Assembly (NCBI RefSeq): GCF_025602895.1 | Contig: NW_026516210.1 | Span: forward strand, 558,001 to 622,000 | DNA length: 64,000 bases | Origin: Polychytrium aggregatum | Taxonomy: Eukaryota; Chytridiomycota; Chytridiomycetes; Polychytriales | Direction: 5' to 3' | Shown here: piece after piece, positions 21,623 to 33,340 of the stretch | Numbering within the stretch: position 1 is the stretch's first letter | Layout: every line of letters begins with the position of its first letter | Position numbers and translations under genes: made by a program | Notes under the pieces: generated by a model | The model's input: the letters and a program-made list of their open reading frames with translations, nothing else | What the model was told of the DNA's origin: nothing | Databases searched by the model: none

Positions 21623-24600
21623 ATGGCGTCCGATCGAGAAGAAGAAAGTGGCTGGGAGACCCAGTCAAGTATGTCATGCGCTTGGTGTCCTGCACTCTCC
21701 GCGCATGTCGGCGTTGCAGTCCCAGCCTTCGTTCGCCAGCCGGGAGATACCGCCGATCCTCCCGCACCAACAAACGAGGCGTTGTATCTTCAGCATCTCT
21801 GTTCCCTACTCTTGCGTAGCGCTGTGCTTGCGGCCTCGCCCTTCCACTGTGCCAGCGGCCCCGCTTACCCGTACGAAAGGCCGGCTCGTTTCTTACTCTT
21901 CTCGTCTCTCCACACATCCCGACACCGACCACCAGCCAACAACGACGATGAGTACGACAGCGAATCTGGGCCTTCTGAGCCCACTGGACCGGCGCACAGT
22001 ATCCCCGCCTTGTTTTCAGCCGCGGAGAACAGTCCGCGGCTGAGGAATATCACTCGGATATCCGACTTTGCTCGGCCCCTGACCTTGCGCCCAAACCACA
22101 TCCGCATCCGCACCGGAGTAGACCATATGATGTTCGGCGACACCGATGACAGCGAATTCGATGACTTTGAAGACTCCATGGACGGTTTTGATATGGACGA
22201 TATGGACGATATGAATGATATGGACGATATGAATGATGTGGATGATATGGACGATACGGACGATATGGATGACTCTGACGATTTCGGCAGCGAGCTTGAA
22301 TATGCCGGCAACTCGCTCCTGACCGCTTCAAGCCAGGGTCACCCGAAATATCTCTTGGCCGTCGAGAGTCACTATCGCGATTACAAGTCTGACCCCGCTT
22401 GTCGAGAGAGTCAGCATCGACTCTTTGCCCTCTGGTCGGGATGGAGCCCGGTCCATCTCCATCGCATCAGCTCCGCCGAGCGGTTCAGTAAATGGGACTC
22501 CCCAACGGTCATCGATGAAGACGCATATATGGCATGCCCGGAACCCTGCCGTCTGGTTCATTTCGACCTGACCCAAGATCGCAACAATCTGTGGGAGGCC
22601 TCCCCAAACGAGTTCCCGATCGCCACCGTATATACGTTCGTGCATGAAGTCCATGACTCCTCATACCGGCCCGCTCTGATCGCCCCTGGCTATCCGCTGC
22701 AGTTCCTCAACTCGCCGTCTAAAAGCAACCATCCCCAGTGCGCCGCCGCCATCTGCCTGGGCCCTCTGGAAGACTCTGTCTTGGTGCAAGCTGGCAGCCG
22801 ACGCATCGTGTCGATCCAGCGGCCCTTCACCTTCTATGGACGATACGTCTACCGGGGCGGTCTCCATCCCGAGCGACCGGATAAAGTTGGCATTCACGAA
22901 TCAGGGTTCTCGGATGAACAAGTGCCTAACGAAGCAGCAATCGACGACATGTTCCCAAACCTCTTTGGCCACACACGGTTCTTTGCGACGGTATGGGACA
23001 TCCTGCTTTGGATATGGCGCAAGCATTTGATATATCGCTTTCCCTTGTGGCCCTTATAGCCGCTGTCGCATGTCGCCAATCGAGTCGCCTCCATCGACGC
23101 GAGCGTCGTTTGTTCCTATGGCCTTGCTGCAAGCCGCTCCTTTGACTAATCCCGTCGGTATCTAGTGCAAGCAGTCAACAACGTCGATTCCGATACTCCA
23201 GCTCGACCGTCCCCTGTGCTGCACATACAAATACGGATACATGGCCTTCGGGACCACGAACGGCGAGCTTATTGTGTACTGCATGATGGGCTCAAGGTAA
23301 CCACAAAACCTCCGCCGTCTCGATTATGCTGGGGAGTCCGCATAGCCTGCATTTGCCATGTTTCTGTGTCTGCAAACCCAGCCAGCCGCGGGATAGCCCG
23401 TGCTTCCACCAGCCTTCTCCGCCCCCGCCTCTTGGCAATGACTTGTACAGATACTGACCCTTGACACCATACTACATCCGCTGCTTTCGATCACTGCGGC
23501 CCTCGACAGTCCGAGGCTGATTATGCGACTTAGTCGCGATCACAACCTCCTGAACTCCATCGAAATCATCCGGCGCAAGATTCATGTATCTTCAGAAACC
23601 GAGGCGCCTGAAAGGACAGCATCGGATGACATACAAGTCGAAGACGACGACAATTATCGCTACCAGTTCCTTATTGTGGCTGCGCTGAACTCTGGATCGG
23701 TCCACAGTATGTACCCGGCTGCGGGACGCCCTCAGACCTTGCCATCACGCACAGCTATCCTCGCAACAGCAGCAGCGTTGATGGCGGTGGTCAGAACGGT
23801 GGTATCAACAGCTGCTGACTCGTCCACCTTTTACCCCTTGCGACACGCCTCAGTCTACGAGATCGGAGAACACAGCCATGAAACTGACAGCCAGGGATCC
23901 ACCGAGGCTGATCAAGACAATCTGCCGGCACCCCGGCTGATTCAGCGGATTATGTTCCCAGATGCATGTGTTAACGACGCCAAGATGTCCCCCGATGGCA
24001 AGTGGCTGGCCTGTGCAGGCGACAGTGGATACATCTGGGTCTGTCGCGTGCACTATAGCGACAAGGCAATCAAGAGCAAGAAAGTCGGCAGCGTCTTCAT
24101 CGATGATTCAGCCGACCAGCCGTTCGTGGATCAACCCGATAACGACGAGCCAAACTACGGCCGGTATATTTACGTCTCCCGGCCCGAGCAGATTCCCATA
24201 GGTATTTGATGTGGACCAAGGCAAACCACAGCAGGGACAGCAGGGACAGCAGGGACAGCAGGGACAGCAGGGACAGCAGGGACAGCAGGGACAGCAGGGA
24301 CAGCAGGGACAGCAGGGACAGCAGGGACAGCAGGGACAGCAGGGACAGCAGGGAAACAGCAACACGAGTCAGTGGTCCTGACGCGCCTCTCTTCTTTCCT
24401 CTTCCTGTTTCGCCATTCAGATGATATCCTGCAGGAAGAGATCACCGGCCGAAGAGTCGGCCCCTCCGAATCTGATGGCGAGCCGTCTCGCAGCCACATC
24501 TCCACTCAGTATGTTAGTTGGAGCAGCGACTCCAAGTATTTTGCACTCTCGTCCGATTCTCATTGGATCGTTCTTGTTGCCGAGCCTGCGACCAAGTCCG

Positions 24601-25972
24601 TGATGCTCAAGATCCTGGCTGGAGGTGGGAATTCTGCACCCCTTGCAGGCATCGTTGAATGCTTGCTGCAAACAAAGAGCGCTGCCTCGCTGCCTGTCAA
24701 CAGCCATCCGTGGAGGGGGGGAGGTGGTGCCGCTTGCTGCTGCAATGATGCCGCTGTCGCACATTGCTCTCGGACAGCATATCCTGTGCTGAACTTTTGG
24801 TGCCTTTGTTGCCACTGTTGTGGACCAGCGCCCTCCGTCACTGTTGCCTTCCATCCCATCCTGCCTCGTATCCTGGCCTTCCCGAACCGCTGGGGATACA
24901 CCCATATTGTCGACCTATCGTCATATGTGTCGGCGTGGGAGCTGGCGCAAAGCAATCCGGCGTATCCAGCCCCGCCTAGAGAGCAGCTGAAGCAAGACAT
25001 CCGTCGTCAGATCCTGGTGGCCTCGTTCCAAGTCGTGCAGGGCTCTCGACACTCGGGTTGGGGTGGGGACAGCACCGACCCGTATGATACGGATCAAGAC
25101 AGCTTCGACGATGAAGAAGAAGACGACGACGAGGACGGTGAAGATGAACATGACGAGCATCACGGCGGTGACCACGGCCACGATGATGGCGAAGGTGAAG
25201 GCGGAGTCACCGGTGAAAATGCAGGCTCGCCCCAAGTCGGAAGGCCAGCCCTGGCCCCTGTAGCCGGCTTGAGCGGCGACCAAGAAGCAATGGCGGATCA
25301 GGTAGAACCCGATGATGGAGGCGACTCCGAGGACAGCCAGGCTTGGGAAGATATAAGTGAAGATGAAACCGAAGGCGGCGACCGAAACACCGAAAAGGAC
25401 ATTGAGGTCCTGGCCAAAATCAACGGTATCATCTGGAGCCCCGATGGTCGCTGGCTCTATATCGGTAGGCGTTTGATTGTGAGCTGTTTGGGTCAGTTCC
25501 GCTGTCCTTGAACAATGCCTCTGCTGTGGCGGTGGCCCGATGACTCAAGACGGACTCGCTCGACTTGTGTATATTGTGTTTCAGCCGCGGTACTTATGAT
25601 GGATCTCGATGCCACTACTCGCCAGCCACTGCCCAACGGGTCCAGGTCTACCCCTTCATCGGCATGCCCGCCCCGTCGCTTGTCGATCTTGCCCGTGAGC
25701 AGATATGGCACGATCGAGGACAGTGCGGCATCGACATCAAGCGGCCCATGCCCTACACCACGGCTCAAGTGTCACTCGCCGTCGGAAGCCAATACCCGGA
25801 ACTGGATCCGAGCATCGAAGACCAGGCCGACAACGTTACTGGCCCGGATGGCTCGCAGATCGGCGAGCAATTCCTGGACCGCATTGCGCGGGACTGGGTT
25901 GATGAAAAGCCTTGGGTTGGGCACTGGCTGACACCCAGTGTCGATGCCTGGAGCGATGTTGAGAACGAATAA
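21623..25972 (+). CDS. Large WD40-like protein, fungal DUF2415-type
   Basis: Exons 21623..21668, 21936..22990, 23166..23296, 23510..23706, 23854..24201, 24421..24624, 24829..25464 and 25626..25972 give 987 residues, all phases matching. Propeller-like segments include CCTYKYGYMAFGTTNGELIVY, NDAKMSPDGKWLACAGDSGY, YVSWSSDSKYFALSSDSHW, VAFHPILPRILAFPN and IIWSPDGRWLYIG. The order resembles fungal WD40-like proteins carrying DUF2415, whose role is not established. Two acidic low-complexity runs interrupt it: a Met/Asp repeat at about residues 100-130 and an Asp/Glu/His run in exon 7. The last acceptor (CGCCAG|CC at 25625) was preferred to the nearer TTTCAG because only it keeps the coding-like frame. 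AATAAA overlaps the stop codon. Confidence 0.72.
24230..24355. repeat. 9-bp minisatellite, 14 copies, in WD40 gene intron 5
   Basis: Fourteen near-perfect copies of AGCAGGGAC. They start 28 nt after the donor and end about 66 nt before the acceptor of intron 24202..24420. Confidence 0.9.
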
Positions 25973-26261
25973 AGCCAGGCGGGCTGCCTTCCTCCCTTGG
26001 ATGGACGCATGGTCATAGGGAGGTATTGCTGATTCTCACCACACATCGGACGAAGTAGGTTTGAGAGACTCACAATGGAGAGTGTATTGGCATACTTTCA
26101 ATTTAGTTCACCCCCGACCCATGCATGTTCATGAGGAAGATGGGTGCGGCAGCCCAATCTGGTGTGGTATCAGTAGCAGGGCTCTGTGCGCGATCGATCT
26201 GGATATCAAAGTTCAGAGACCGAAATTCCCCAGTGCTTGGGCCAGTACGACTCCCTCAGAT
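25973..26261. other. Convergent intergenic gap
   Basis: 3' flanks of the WD40-like and Cys/His-repeat genes. No gene seen. Confidence 0.5.
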
Positions 26262-27074
26262 CTATCTGTACTGCATGTACGAGTGCTGGTTGCAGTATGT
26301 ATCGCTGTAAGGATAGTCGACGGCCAAGCGGCACATGCGGCACTTGGGGAAACTGGGATCGTGATGCTCGCAATAGGGGCTGTCCTCTCTATAGATCTTT
26401 TTGAGGCATCCTCGGTTCTTGTAGGCAATCCAGTGCGAGCAAAAAGGACGGTTGGGGTCGTGGACAGTGCAGTAAGGGGTGTGCGACTGTCTCGGGCCTC
26501 GGCATGGACTGCCCTCGAGAGTCCGTGCGACGCATCGGGGGAACTCTGGATCATGGGCTCGGCAGTAGGCTCCATCGCGGCTCGTCACGAGCGAGAGACA
26601 GGGACGTCCGTTCACGGTCAAGGAGCGGCATGATGATCGTGGAGACGTGGTGGCTATCGATGATTATACGGATCAGTCAGGGAGACGATCGTATACAGTT
26701 AGTATGGGGCGCTTCGGAACGATGTTCGACCACTAACGACAGCAACGGCGGATGCACGGCTGATCAAAGCCGGGTGAGTCGATCGAACACTTACTCGGCG
26801 ATCGTGGGGACTGAGGGGACTGCTGGGCCATAGTCCACTGGTTGCGGCGGGCGATTTGGCTTGTCGGAGTCGATGGGGCTGACACAATGGCCATTCTCAG
26901 GAGGCTAGGAGAGGCAGCAAGACTGTCGTCCGAGTCCGAACCAGAGTCTGAAATCGACTCCGAGTTCGAGTGGGAGTGACGACTGGAGGGCGAGGAAGGG
27001 CTGTAAGGCGTGGTGGCAGCGCCATAGGAGCGCCGAGGAGGTGTCGAGGGAGACGCCTTTGAATTGGGAGTGCG

Positions 27075-27117
<43 letters not shown>

Positions 27118-27704
27118 CTCGGAACGAGGGTGCTGGCACCGGGACCGGGACCGGGACCGGGGCTGGTGGGAGCGCTGTGGGTGATGGTGATGGTGATGGT
27201 GCTGGTGCTGGTGCTGGTGCCGGCGCGCGGAGAGGCAAGACCTATAGCATTAAGCTTATCGATGATTTCATCGACAGAGCTCGCCGAGAGCAAAGTGGGC
27301 TGGGAAGAGGAGCGGTTGGTGAGCACGGGAACATCGGCGTCATCTTGGGGAACAGAGGTCGGGACTTGGTCGCTCTGGGTGGCCGAATCAGGCGAGCTTT
27401 CGTCGGGCACGGCGGGCACATCAGGGACGTCGGGGACGTCGGGGACGTCAGATACGGCATCGGGCTCCTGAGATGCTGTGGGGGCGGAGGGAACGAGGGA
27501 CTGGGTGTCCTCAGAGGCGGGCTCTTGGAGATCCAAAGTATCGGTGTTCGGGACGGTCTGGCCCTCGGGCTCGTTCTCAATGGGGGGCTCAGAGCTCTCG
27601 TGCTCGTCCGACGGAGCGAGGAGGTCAGTCTTGGACGACGGCACGGTAGGCTCGGCGGCTTGGGTCGAGGAGTCGGGGACAGGGCTTGCGCTGGAAGGAG
27701 TCAT
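26262..27704 (-). CDS. Protein with four C-terminal Cys/His repeats
   Basis: Exons 27704..26795 and 26653..26262 give 433 residues, with donor GTAAGT and a phase 1 join. Residues 1-303 are disordered: acidic Ser/Pro-rich sequence with VPD repeats, alternating Thr/Ser and Thr/Ile, Gly-Pro repeats and a Ser-Gln run. Exon 2 encodes four tandem modules of the form C-x(5-9)-C-x(8-13)-YC-x2-H, three of them followed by DP and an aromatic or basic linker (YCRAHDP, YCTVHDP, YCEHHDP, then YCNQHSY). The spacing suggests one zinc ion per module. I do not recognise the family; similar short C..C..C..H modules occur in uncharacterised fungal proteins. A TATA-like ATAAAAGC lies at 27787-27794. Confidence 0.7.
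27074..27121. repeat. Coding hexamer repeat (Ser-Gln tract)
   Basis: About eight copies of GGCTCT on the plus strand, read on the minus strand as a Ser-Gln repeat inside exon 1 of the Cys/His-repeat gene. Further coding microsatellites (GGACC, GATGGT and GCTGGT units) lie at 27138-27230. Confidence 0.8.
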
Positions 27705-28376
27705 GTTGGGCGAGTGCTCGATTGCAGGAAGACTATCGGCTGAGGGCGGATTTGTTGGATTGGACTGGATTTGGTGGGCAGCTCCTGCTTTTATGGCCCC
27801 CGACTCGCCGTTTGTATGGAGGCACCCAGCCCGACGAACCCGTGCGGATACCCAACGAGCCCTTGCGGATACCCAGCGATGCCTCCTGGCCCGACCGGCG
27901 GGCCCGTCATTCAGCAAGGGGGAGGGACACCGCGCCACTGAGAACTGTGCTGCATCGCCTCATCGGATAGTGGGCAAGGGGAATGTCAAATTTGCTGCGG
28001 CGCGCTGGCCGCGTCGGAGGCGGTGCGGGAGAGGGGGAGGCGCCATCCACCCCTGTCGCACCACTGATGTTGAACTCTCCAACTGGTGCGCGATTGCGTG
28101 CAGGATCCGGGTGTTGTGGCTATGGCGACGATGGCCCCATGGGTATCTTGCTCGCGTCACTCGGCGGGCGCCGCATTTGCGGGTGGCCCACGACACAGCG
28201 TTGAGGAGAACATATATTGTGCCAGACGGCACAGCGAGCCCGTTTCGAACCGGGATATATGATTTTTCTCTTTGCCCTGCGCCTTTCTCCCTCATCCCAG
28301 GCATGTCTTCTTCCTCTGAGCGCCGAGTACCGGGGCAGTAGCCAGCCTCCCCCCCCCCAGCGGCCATCCCGCCGAA
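27705..28376. other. Intergenic region upstream of the Cys/His-repeat gene
   Basis: Holds a TATA-like ATAAAAGC (minus strand, 27787-27794) about 85 nt before the ATG, and a short direct repeat of the GGATACCCA type near 27840-27880. No gene seen. Confidence 0.45.
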
Positions 28377-30145
28377 CTATTGCCGCTTGACCTTCTCCAT
28401 CTTCTTGCCAAGCCCAAACCGCCAGGTGATAAAGATTTCCATGATCCAGGTTGGGAGCAGGGTCAGGAACCAGAAGATCCAGCTCATCTGCCCAATCCAG
28501 ATGGTGCTTGGGACCTTTTTGCGGAGCAGCCGCCCAGCCAGCCGGATGGCAAAGAGGGCAGGGTCGCTACCGTTGGAGTGAGTCGAGGGTCGTTTGTTGA
28601 TTTGCTCCTTCAGGATTCCATAGAGGGAGCCGCCTCGGGGCGAGGCGGGAAAGCCCTGGTTGAATTGCTCCATTCGTTTGCTGGTATTCTGGCCGATCGA
28701 AAGAGCACCCACCCGTCGCCCGCCATCACACTGTTCAGCAGCGGCAATATCTGTGGCGAGCAGATACAAGAGTGGGCAAAAGGTTTTGCCTGGCTCAGCA
28801 GATACAGCCTCTTACCAGCGAGATGTTGGTTTTGACGGCCCCAGCGGCCACCAAGATCACATCGATGCCAAAGGGATGCAGCTCCATCCGTCTGGTAGCA
28901 CAGCCATCCACGACAGCGTCCCGCGGCAGGAAACAGCCAAGCAGCAGCAACAGAGGGTTGGCATCTGGCGAGCCCCTCCACCAACCCCCACGAGCACATC
29001 CTTGCGGCAGCGACTTACAGGGCGGACGTGATTGCGTGGACGGCTGCCTTGCTTGCGCAGTACACTCCCGTCCTAATAATCGACCCGGCCTCAGCGGACA
29101 GAGCCATCGATAGTCCCAGGAATTGCTGTGGGGAGTCGCAGCTGCAGTGGTGCGCTCGAAGCCTCGGCCCCACTTACCACGGAATGGGAATGAACCCCAC
29201 CATGCTTCCAATATTGACGATTCTCCCCGTTTGTCTTGAGGCCATATGCGGCACCACCTGTTGCGAAAGCAACGGCATACGCACCCGTCGAAGAAGAAGA
29301 ATGGCTCAGCGCTCACGTCAGACGCCACAGGCCATCTGTGGTATCCACTTCCCGCTGCGAGCTGCTCCTCTCTCATCCGGAGCTCGCTGTCGGATATCCT
29401 TACCTCCTGGATGGTGTTAACCAGGCCAAAGACGTTTGTTTCGAAGGTGTCCCGCATCCCATTGACATCGACCTCGACCACCGGCCCCGAGAATGACACG
29501 CCGGCGTTATTGATCTGAGAACGAGGCGCAAATTGTGTGAGCGGAGACCATCTTTAGCCGAGTCCCTTGGCCGATTCCGATAAAGTCAATCTGCCCCACG
29601 ATCGACTGGGCCTCGGTACTTGAGCATGCGGCCCTCCGGTGAGTCGAATCGCTCTCCACGGAAACCCCTGCCCGCTTCGCTTGCGCCGATGCTGTCGCTT
29701 TCGCTATCGCCGTCCTTGCCCTCACCAGCATGTCAATCTTGCCAACGCGTTGGACGATTGCTGTGATGGCCCGCTTGACACTCTCCCGATCAGTGATCTC
29801 CATGATGACCACCGTGACGTTCGGGTCGTCCAGCGACACCAGGTCCACGGCGGCATCTGCTCGTCGCACGGTCGCAAAGACCCGGCACCCCATCGTCGAG
29901 AACGCCTTGACGAGGGCATGGCCGATGCCTCCCGTCGTGCATCCAGTGATGACAATGACCGGAGCTAAACTGCTAGCCCCGGCGCTCTGCTGTGGCGATG
30001 ACGCTCCGGGCTGGCCGCTGCCGTGGCCTCCGTTGCTCTTATCGGCCGGTGGGCTCGGGCAGGACGGTGGCGTGAGCGGCGGCGATTTGTCCGTGGCGTG
30101 GTCCTGCGGGCTCGATCCGTTGCGGGTGCTGTTGAAGTGGCTCAT
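28377..30145 (-). CDS. AYR1-like short-chain dehydrogenase/reductase
   Basis: Exons 30145..29726, 29514..29404, 29257..29178, 29072..29019, 28891..28816 and 28688..28377 give 350 residues. The protein is an NADPH-dependent reductase like yeast Ayr1 (1-acyl-dihydroxyacetone-phosphate reductase) of the ER and lipid droplets. Visible are TGCTTGGIGHAL (cofactor loop), INNAGVSF, VNIGSMVG and the active-site YCASK. The C-terminus has an aromatic membrane segment (IFWFLTLLPTWIMEIFI) and a basic end KKMEKVKRQ, consistent with an ER or droplet anchor. About 60 N-terminal residues rich in Ser, Pro and Gly precede the fold. The last acceptor (GGCCAG at 28689) gives a 127-nt intron and restores the frame. 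The exact substrate is unproven. Confidence 0.82.
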
Positions 30146-30944
30146 TTGGAGCTCGAGTGCATCCAGGGTCGGACGGCTGGCTGGCTGGCTGCTTGGCTGT
30201 TTGGCTGGCTGATTAGGTGGTGAGTCGAATTTGAAGGTATGGCGATGGTAAGCCGTTTGCAACGAGATTGGCCCAGCGCTGCTTGAGGCGAATCAGCGAA
30301 TCAACATGGGCGGGGAAGGATCCAGCGGGAGTCGTCTGTGCCGTTTTTTGGCGGGCTTTGTCGATGCGGAATGGTGCTTGGCGGCCGTCGCGGGCGACCG
30401 CCTCAGGGGTCGATGTGGCGCTCCATGGGGATGAGTCTGCGAGATACGAAGCTTCATGAGCCCAAGCAATGTGCCCAAGCGACGCAAGATCCCGGAATCG
30501 AGCCGCGGGAGGTTCCAGTTGCTCACCGGTGGCATTGTATGCAGCACTTTGCTCCGTCAAGAACCGGGCCAGCTCGTCGAATAGATGTGGGTGCTATACA
30601 CTTGCAACACCCAGAACCAAAGTGAAAGCTGCGGATATTCCGCCGTCCGCGATAGCTTTTCTCCTTTCCTCAGACTCCAAGGCGCACCCAGCAACTCGTC
30701 GGATGGTTTTCGCCGCAAACTGCGATATTCGAGCGACGGATCTGATCGAAAGCACGGTGCTATTGCGAGAGCGCACGATTAGCTGGCTCAACTGCCATGA
30801 CCCGGCGCTCGGTCAAGTCACTCGTCTTTCCATCCCGCGACATCAGCGGCTCGATTGATCGCAATCCAGGATGTGTATAAGCACAGCGGCTCCCCCAACA
30901 ACGATATCCACAGAGCCAGTCGCTTGCGCTCTATCAGGCAATCT
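30146..30944. other. Intergenic region between AYR1-like and WDR83 genes
   Basis: Starts with a GGCT-rich tract at 30173-30212 close to the reductase start. No other structure seen. Confidence 0.45.
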
Positions 30945-32709
30945 CTATATCTGCTTCGCCATCGCGGCGTCTCCCCAGGATATGAGCTGCCCGTCCGCCG
31001 AGGTCGAGACCATGGAATGCATCTTTGGGTGGTATGCCACGCACAGCACAGTTCTTGAATGGTCGCTGAGTGTCTGCAGAACGTTGCCTTCGACGAGATC
31101 CCAGATGAAAATCTTGCCGTCCTCGCTGCCGCTGATGCAGTAAGCGTCGTTGTTGCTGAGGGTCGAGGTGAGGCGGTAGACGGTGTTTTTGTGCGAGCGA
31201 TAGCTGTCAAGGATGCGAACATCATGAGCAGGATGGAAGGTGTGAGTCGTGTGAGCCGTGTGAGTCTGGATATGAACGTGCTTGAATCGGCCAGGCACCT
31301 CGTCTCGCACTCGGCTTTGTTCCAGCAGCAAGTCAAGTCGGAAAGACAAGTGAACGCACTCGCAAAGTAACCCGCCGTTGTCCTTGTCAAAGAGGCGAAC
31401 AGTTTCGTCCAGGCTGCTGACGAGTAGACAGGCCTTATCGTTCGAAAACCGTGCTGACGTGACCGGATCTGAACAGAAGTTTGGGCGGCAGAAAGTCAGC
31501 GCGATGTCCAGGCTATGGAATCAAACACCAAAGCCCCAGGCGAATGGAATACAGAGCACCGCAAAACAACCATGCTGCCATCAGCGGCGTAGTCATGGAT
31601 ATGTGAACTGAGTGAAAATGCTCCTCTCGACTGAGCGCTTACGTCCAACGTCGTCCGTCGTAAGTTGACCCATGCGGATATCGTAGAGCCGCACTTTTCC
31701 ATCGACAGACCTGTATCGGGAAGAGCGTCAGTGATCAGCGGCGGTCTGGGCCCAGTAGCCATCAAAAGTCAGCCCCCTCGGCCGTCACCATCTGGCTGCC
31801 GTTGGTGACAAGAAACTCACCCAACAAGTATCTCCGTGCCGGCAACATCGACCGAAGTTACGTCGTCCTTGGCCTCCTCTAGCTGTTGGATCGGAAAACG
31901 GCCATGGGATCTATCCGCCAATGAAGCAGATCGGGCGAATGGTTGCCCCGGCTTCAGCCCAGATATCGACTGTGTAGTGGCTGCGGCCAATACCCGTGCC
32001 GATCCTCCCATTACCTCATCGATGCAGAACCTGCTCAGAGTCGCTGGATTGATGTCCGCAGACACGCCGCACACCGGACCTACCTGGTGTCCCAGATCCT
32101 GACGGTTGCGTCGTAGGATCCCGAAACGATAACCGAGTTATCGTTGTTGAAACAGACGGCGTTAATACGGTGTGTGTGGCCGACGTATTTCCGGATGATG
32201 TTTCCGGTCGGGATATCCCATAGGAAAACGGTCTTGTCCATACCGCCGGAAGTGAACTTGAGGTCGTCGGATGAGCTGCATGCCGATCCCCGATCGAGCA
32301 AGACCATTCCATATTGCGGCAACGAAACAGTGTCAGCGAAAGCTGGCCTTACAAGATCTTGGTTGATGCCATCCAGCTGTAGCCAGGAGCAACTCGGACG
32401 GACTCGACACCAAGACGATCTGGGGGCGCCGTGAGCAATGAACCAACTTGCCATCGGCTTGCCTCTCCTCCTCCAACCGAGATCGCTATTCCAGAACCGT
32501 GGCAATCGGACTTACATGGCAACATCCAGGACTTCGTATCCATGTCCCTTGAAGGTTTTGATGCAGAGTCCGGTGAGTGGATTCCACAGCTTGACGAGGC
32601 GGTCGGCAGAGCCAGTCATGCAATAGGATCCATCGGAATTGTAGCACACCGTCTGAATCTGGGCAGTGTGTGCAGGGATCTTTTGGATGGGTTTGGTGGG
32701 GAAGGACAT
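30945..32709 (-). CDS. WDR83: WD40 protein WDR83/MORG1
   Basis: Exons 32709..32516, 32275..32084, 31910..31821, 31710..31643, 31468..31360 and 31203..30945 give 303 residues, against about 315 in human WDR83. The seven-bladed propeller scaffolds MAPK modules and associates with spliceosomal and exon-junction components in animals. Matches include GHGYEVLDVA, SGGMDKTVFLW, SGSYDATVRIWD, QLEEAKDDVTSV, GSVDGKVRLYDIRMGQL, LVSSLDETVRLFDKD, SEDGKIFIWDLVEG and VAYHPKMHSMVST. Every splice junction falls in conserved sequence and keeps the frame. It is divergent from the secreted lysine-rich gene, with 631 nt between start codons. Confidence 0.92.
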
Positions 32710-33340
32710 GGCGACGGCTCCGGGACTGGCGAGTGCGAGGATGTCTGAAGCTCGAGAGGGAGATGAGGAGTCGGGCCAGCGCTCCAAACGAAGGCCGATG
32801 CTGTCTCGGATGCGGCTGTCGATGCGAGTCTCGGAAGCGATCGCTGGATCGGCTCGGGATGCAGTTTGGCGGCTGAGGGGGCGACCCCGGAGCAAATGCG
32901 AATCGGGTTGATCTCGGCGTTGGCCCGATCGAGCCGGATGATTGACGGCAGTCGAGACGAGGTTGATGGCAGTCGAGACGAGGTCGATGCTGGCCGAGCA
33001 AACGGATCGCGCCCTTTCTGCCCGTCTGGCCCTGGACGCTCCACACAGCTCACAGCACTCGCCATTGTCGAAGATCGCCGACAGCAAATGTTGATCCCAT
33101 ATCGGCCTGCGTCGATCCAGATTTGTGCCACCGGCAGGCCGTCGGATTCGCCATGATTCAGCCCTTTGGCGGTCTTGCACGGTCGAGGCGAGGCGAGCCC
33201 ACTCCCGCGCTCGGTGTCGTCGATGCGATTTCGTCGTGGCTCGCCCTCCCGTCCTGCAAGTTCGTCTCCATCGTCCACCCCCATCTGCGTCGAGCAGCAA
33301 GCGCATCCGAGCCGAAACCGAGTGAAGACACATCTCCGAG
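32710..33340. other. Divergent promoter, WDR83 / secreted protein
   Basis: 631 nt between opposed start codons. A short duplication of GCAGTCGAGACGAGGT occurs at about 32948-32985. No TATA box was recognised. Confidence 0.45.

Noticed and set aside
20493-21932. 479-codon open frame on the minus strand
   Set aside because: It crosses NTF2-like exons in a wrong frame and microsatellites that give Arg/Asp or Thr/Glu repeats. Not a gene.
24230-24355. Regular repeats that could suggest a CRISPR array
   Set aside because: Contiguous 9-bp units without spacers inside a spliced intron; a minisatellite.
25585-25625. TTTCAG acceptor for the last WD40-gene exon
   Set aside because: It leads into a frame that looks like a shadow. 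The next acceptor, CGCCAG, restores the coding-like frame to the stop at 25972.
28230-28252. GGTTCGAAAC on the minus strand resembling a tRNA T-loop
   Set aside because: The stem does not pair over five bases, and no matching D arm, anticodon arm or acceptor stem is present.
28689-28815. A 22-nt intron option in the AYR1-like gene (acceptor CTGAG)
   Set aside because: It keeps the frame but is too short to splice. The 127-nt intron ending GGCCAG also keeps the frame and joins conserved parts.
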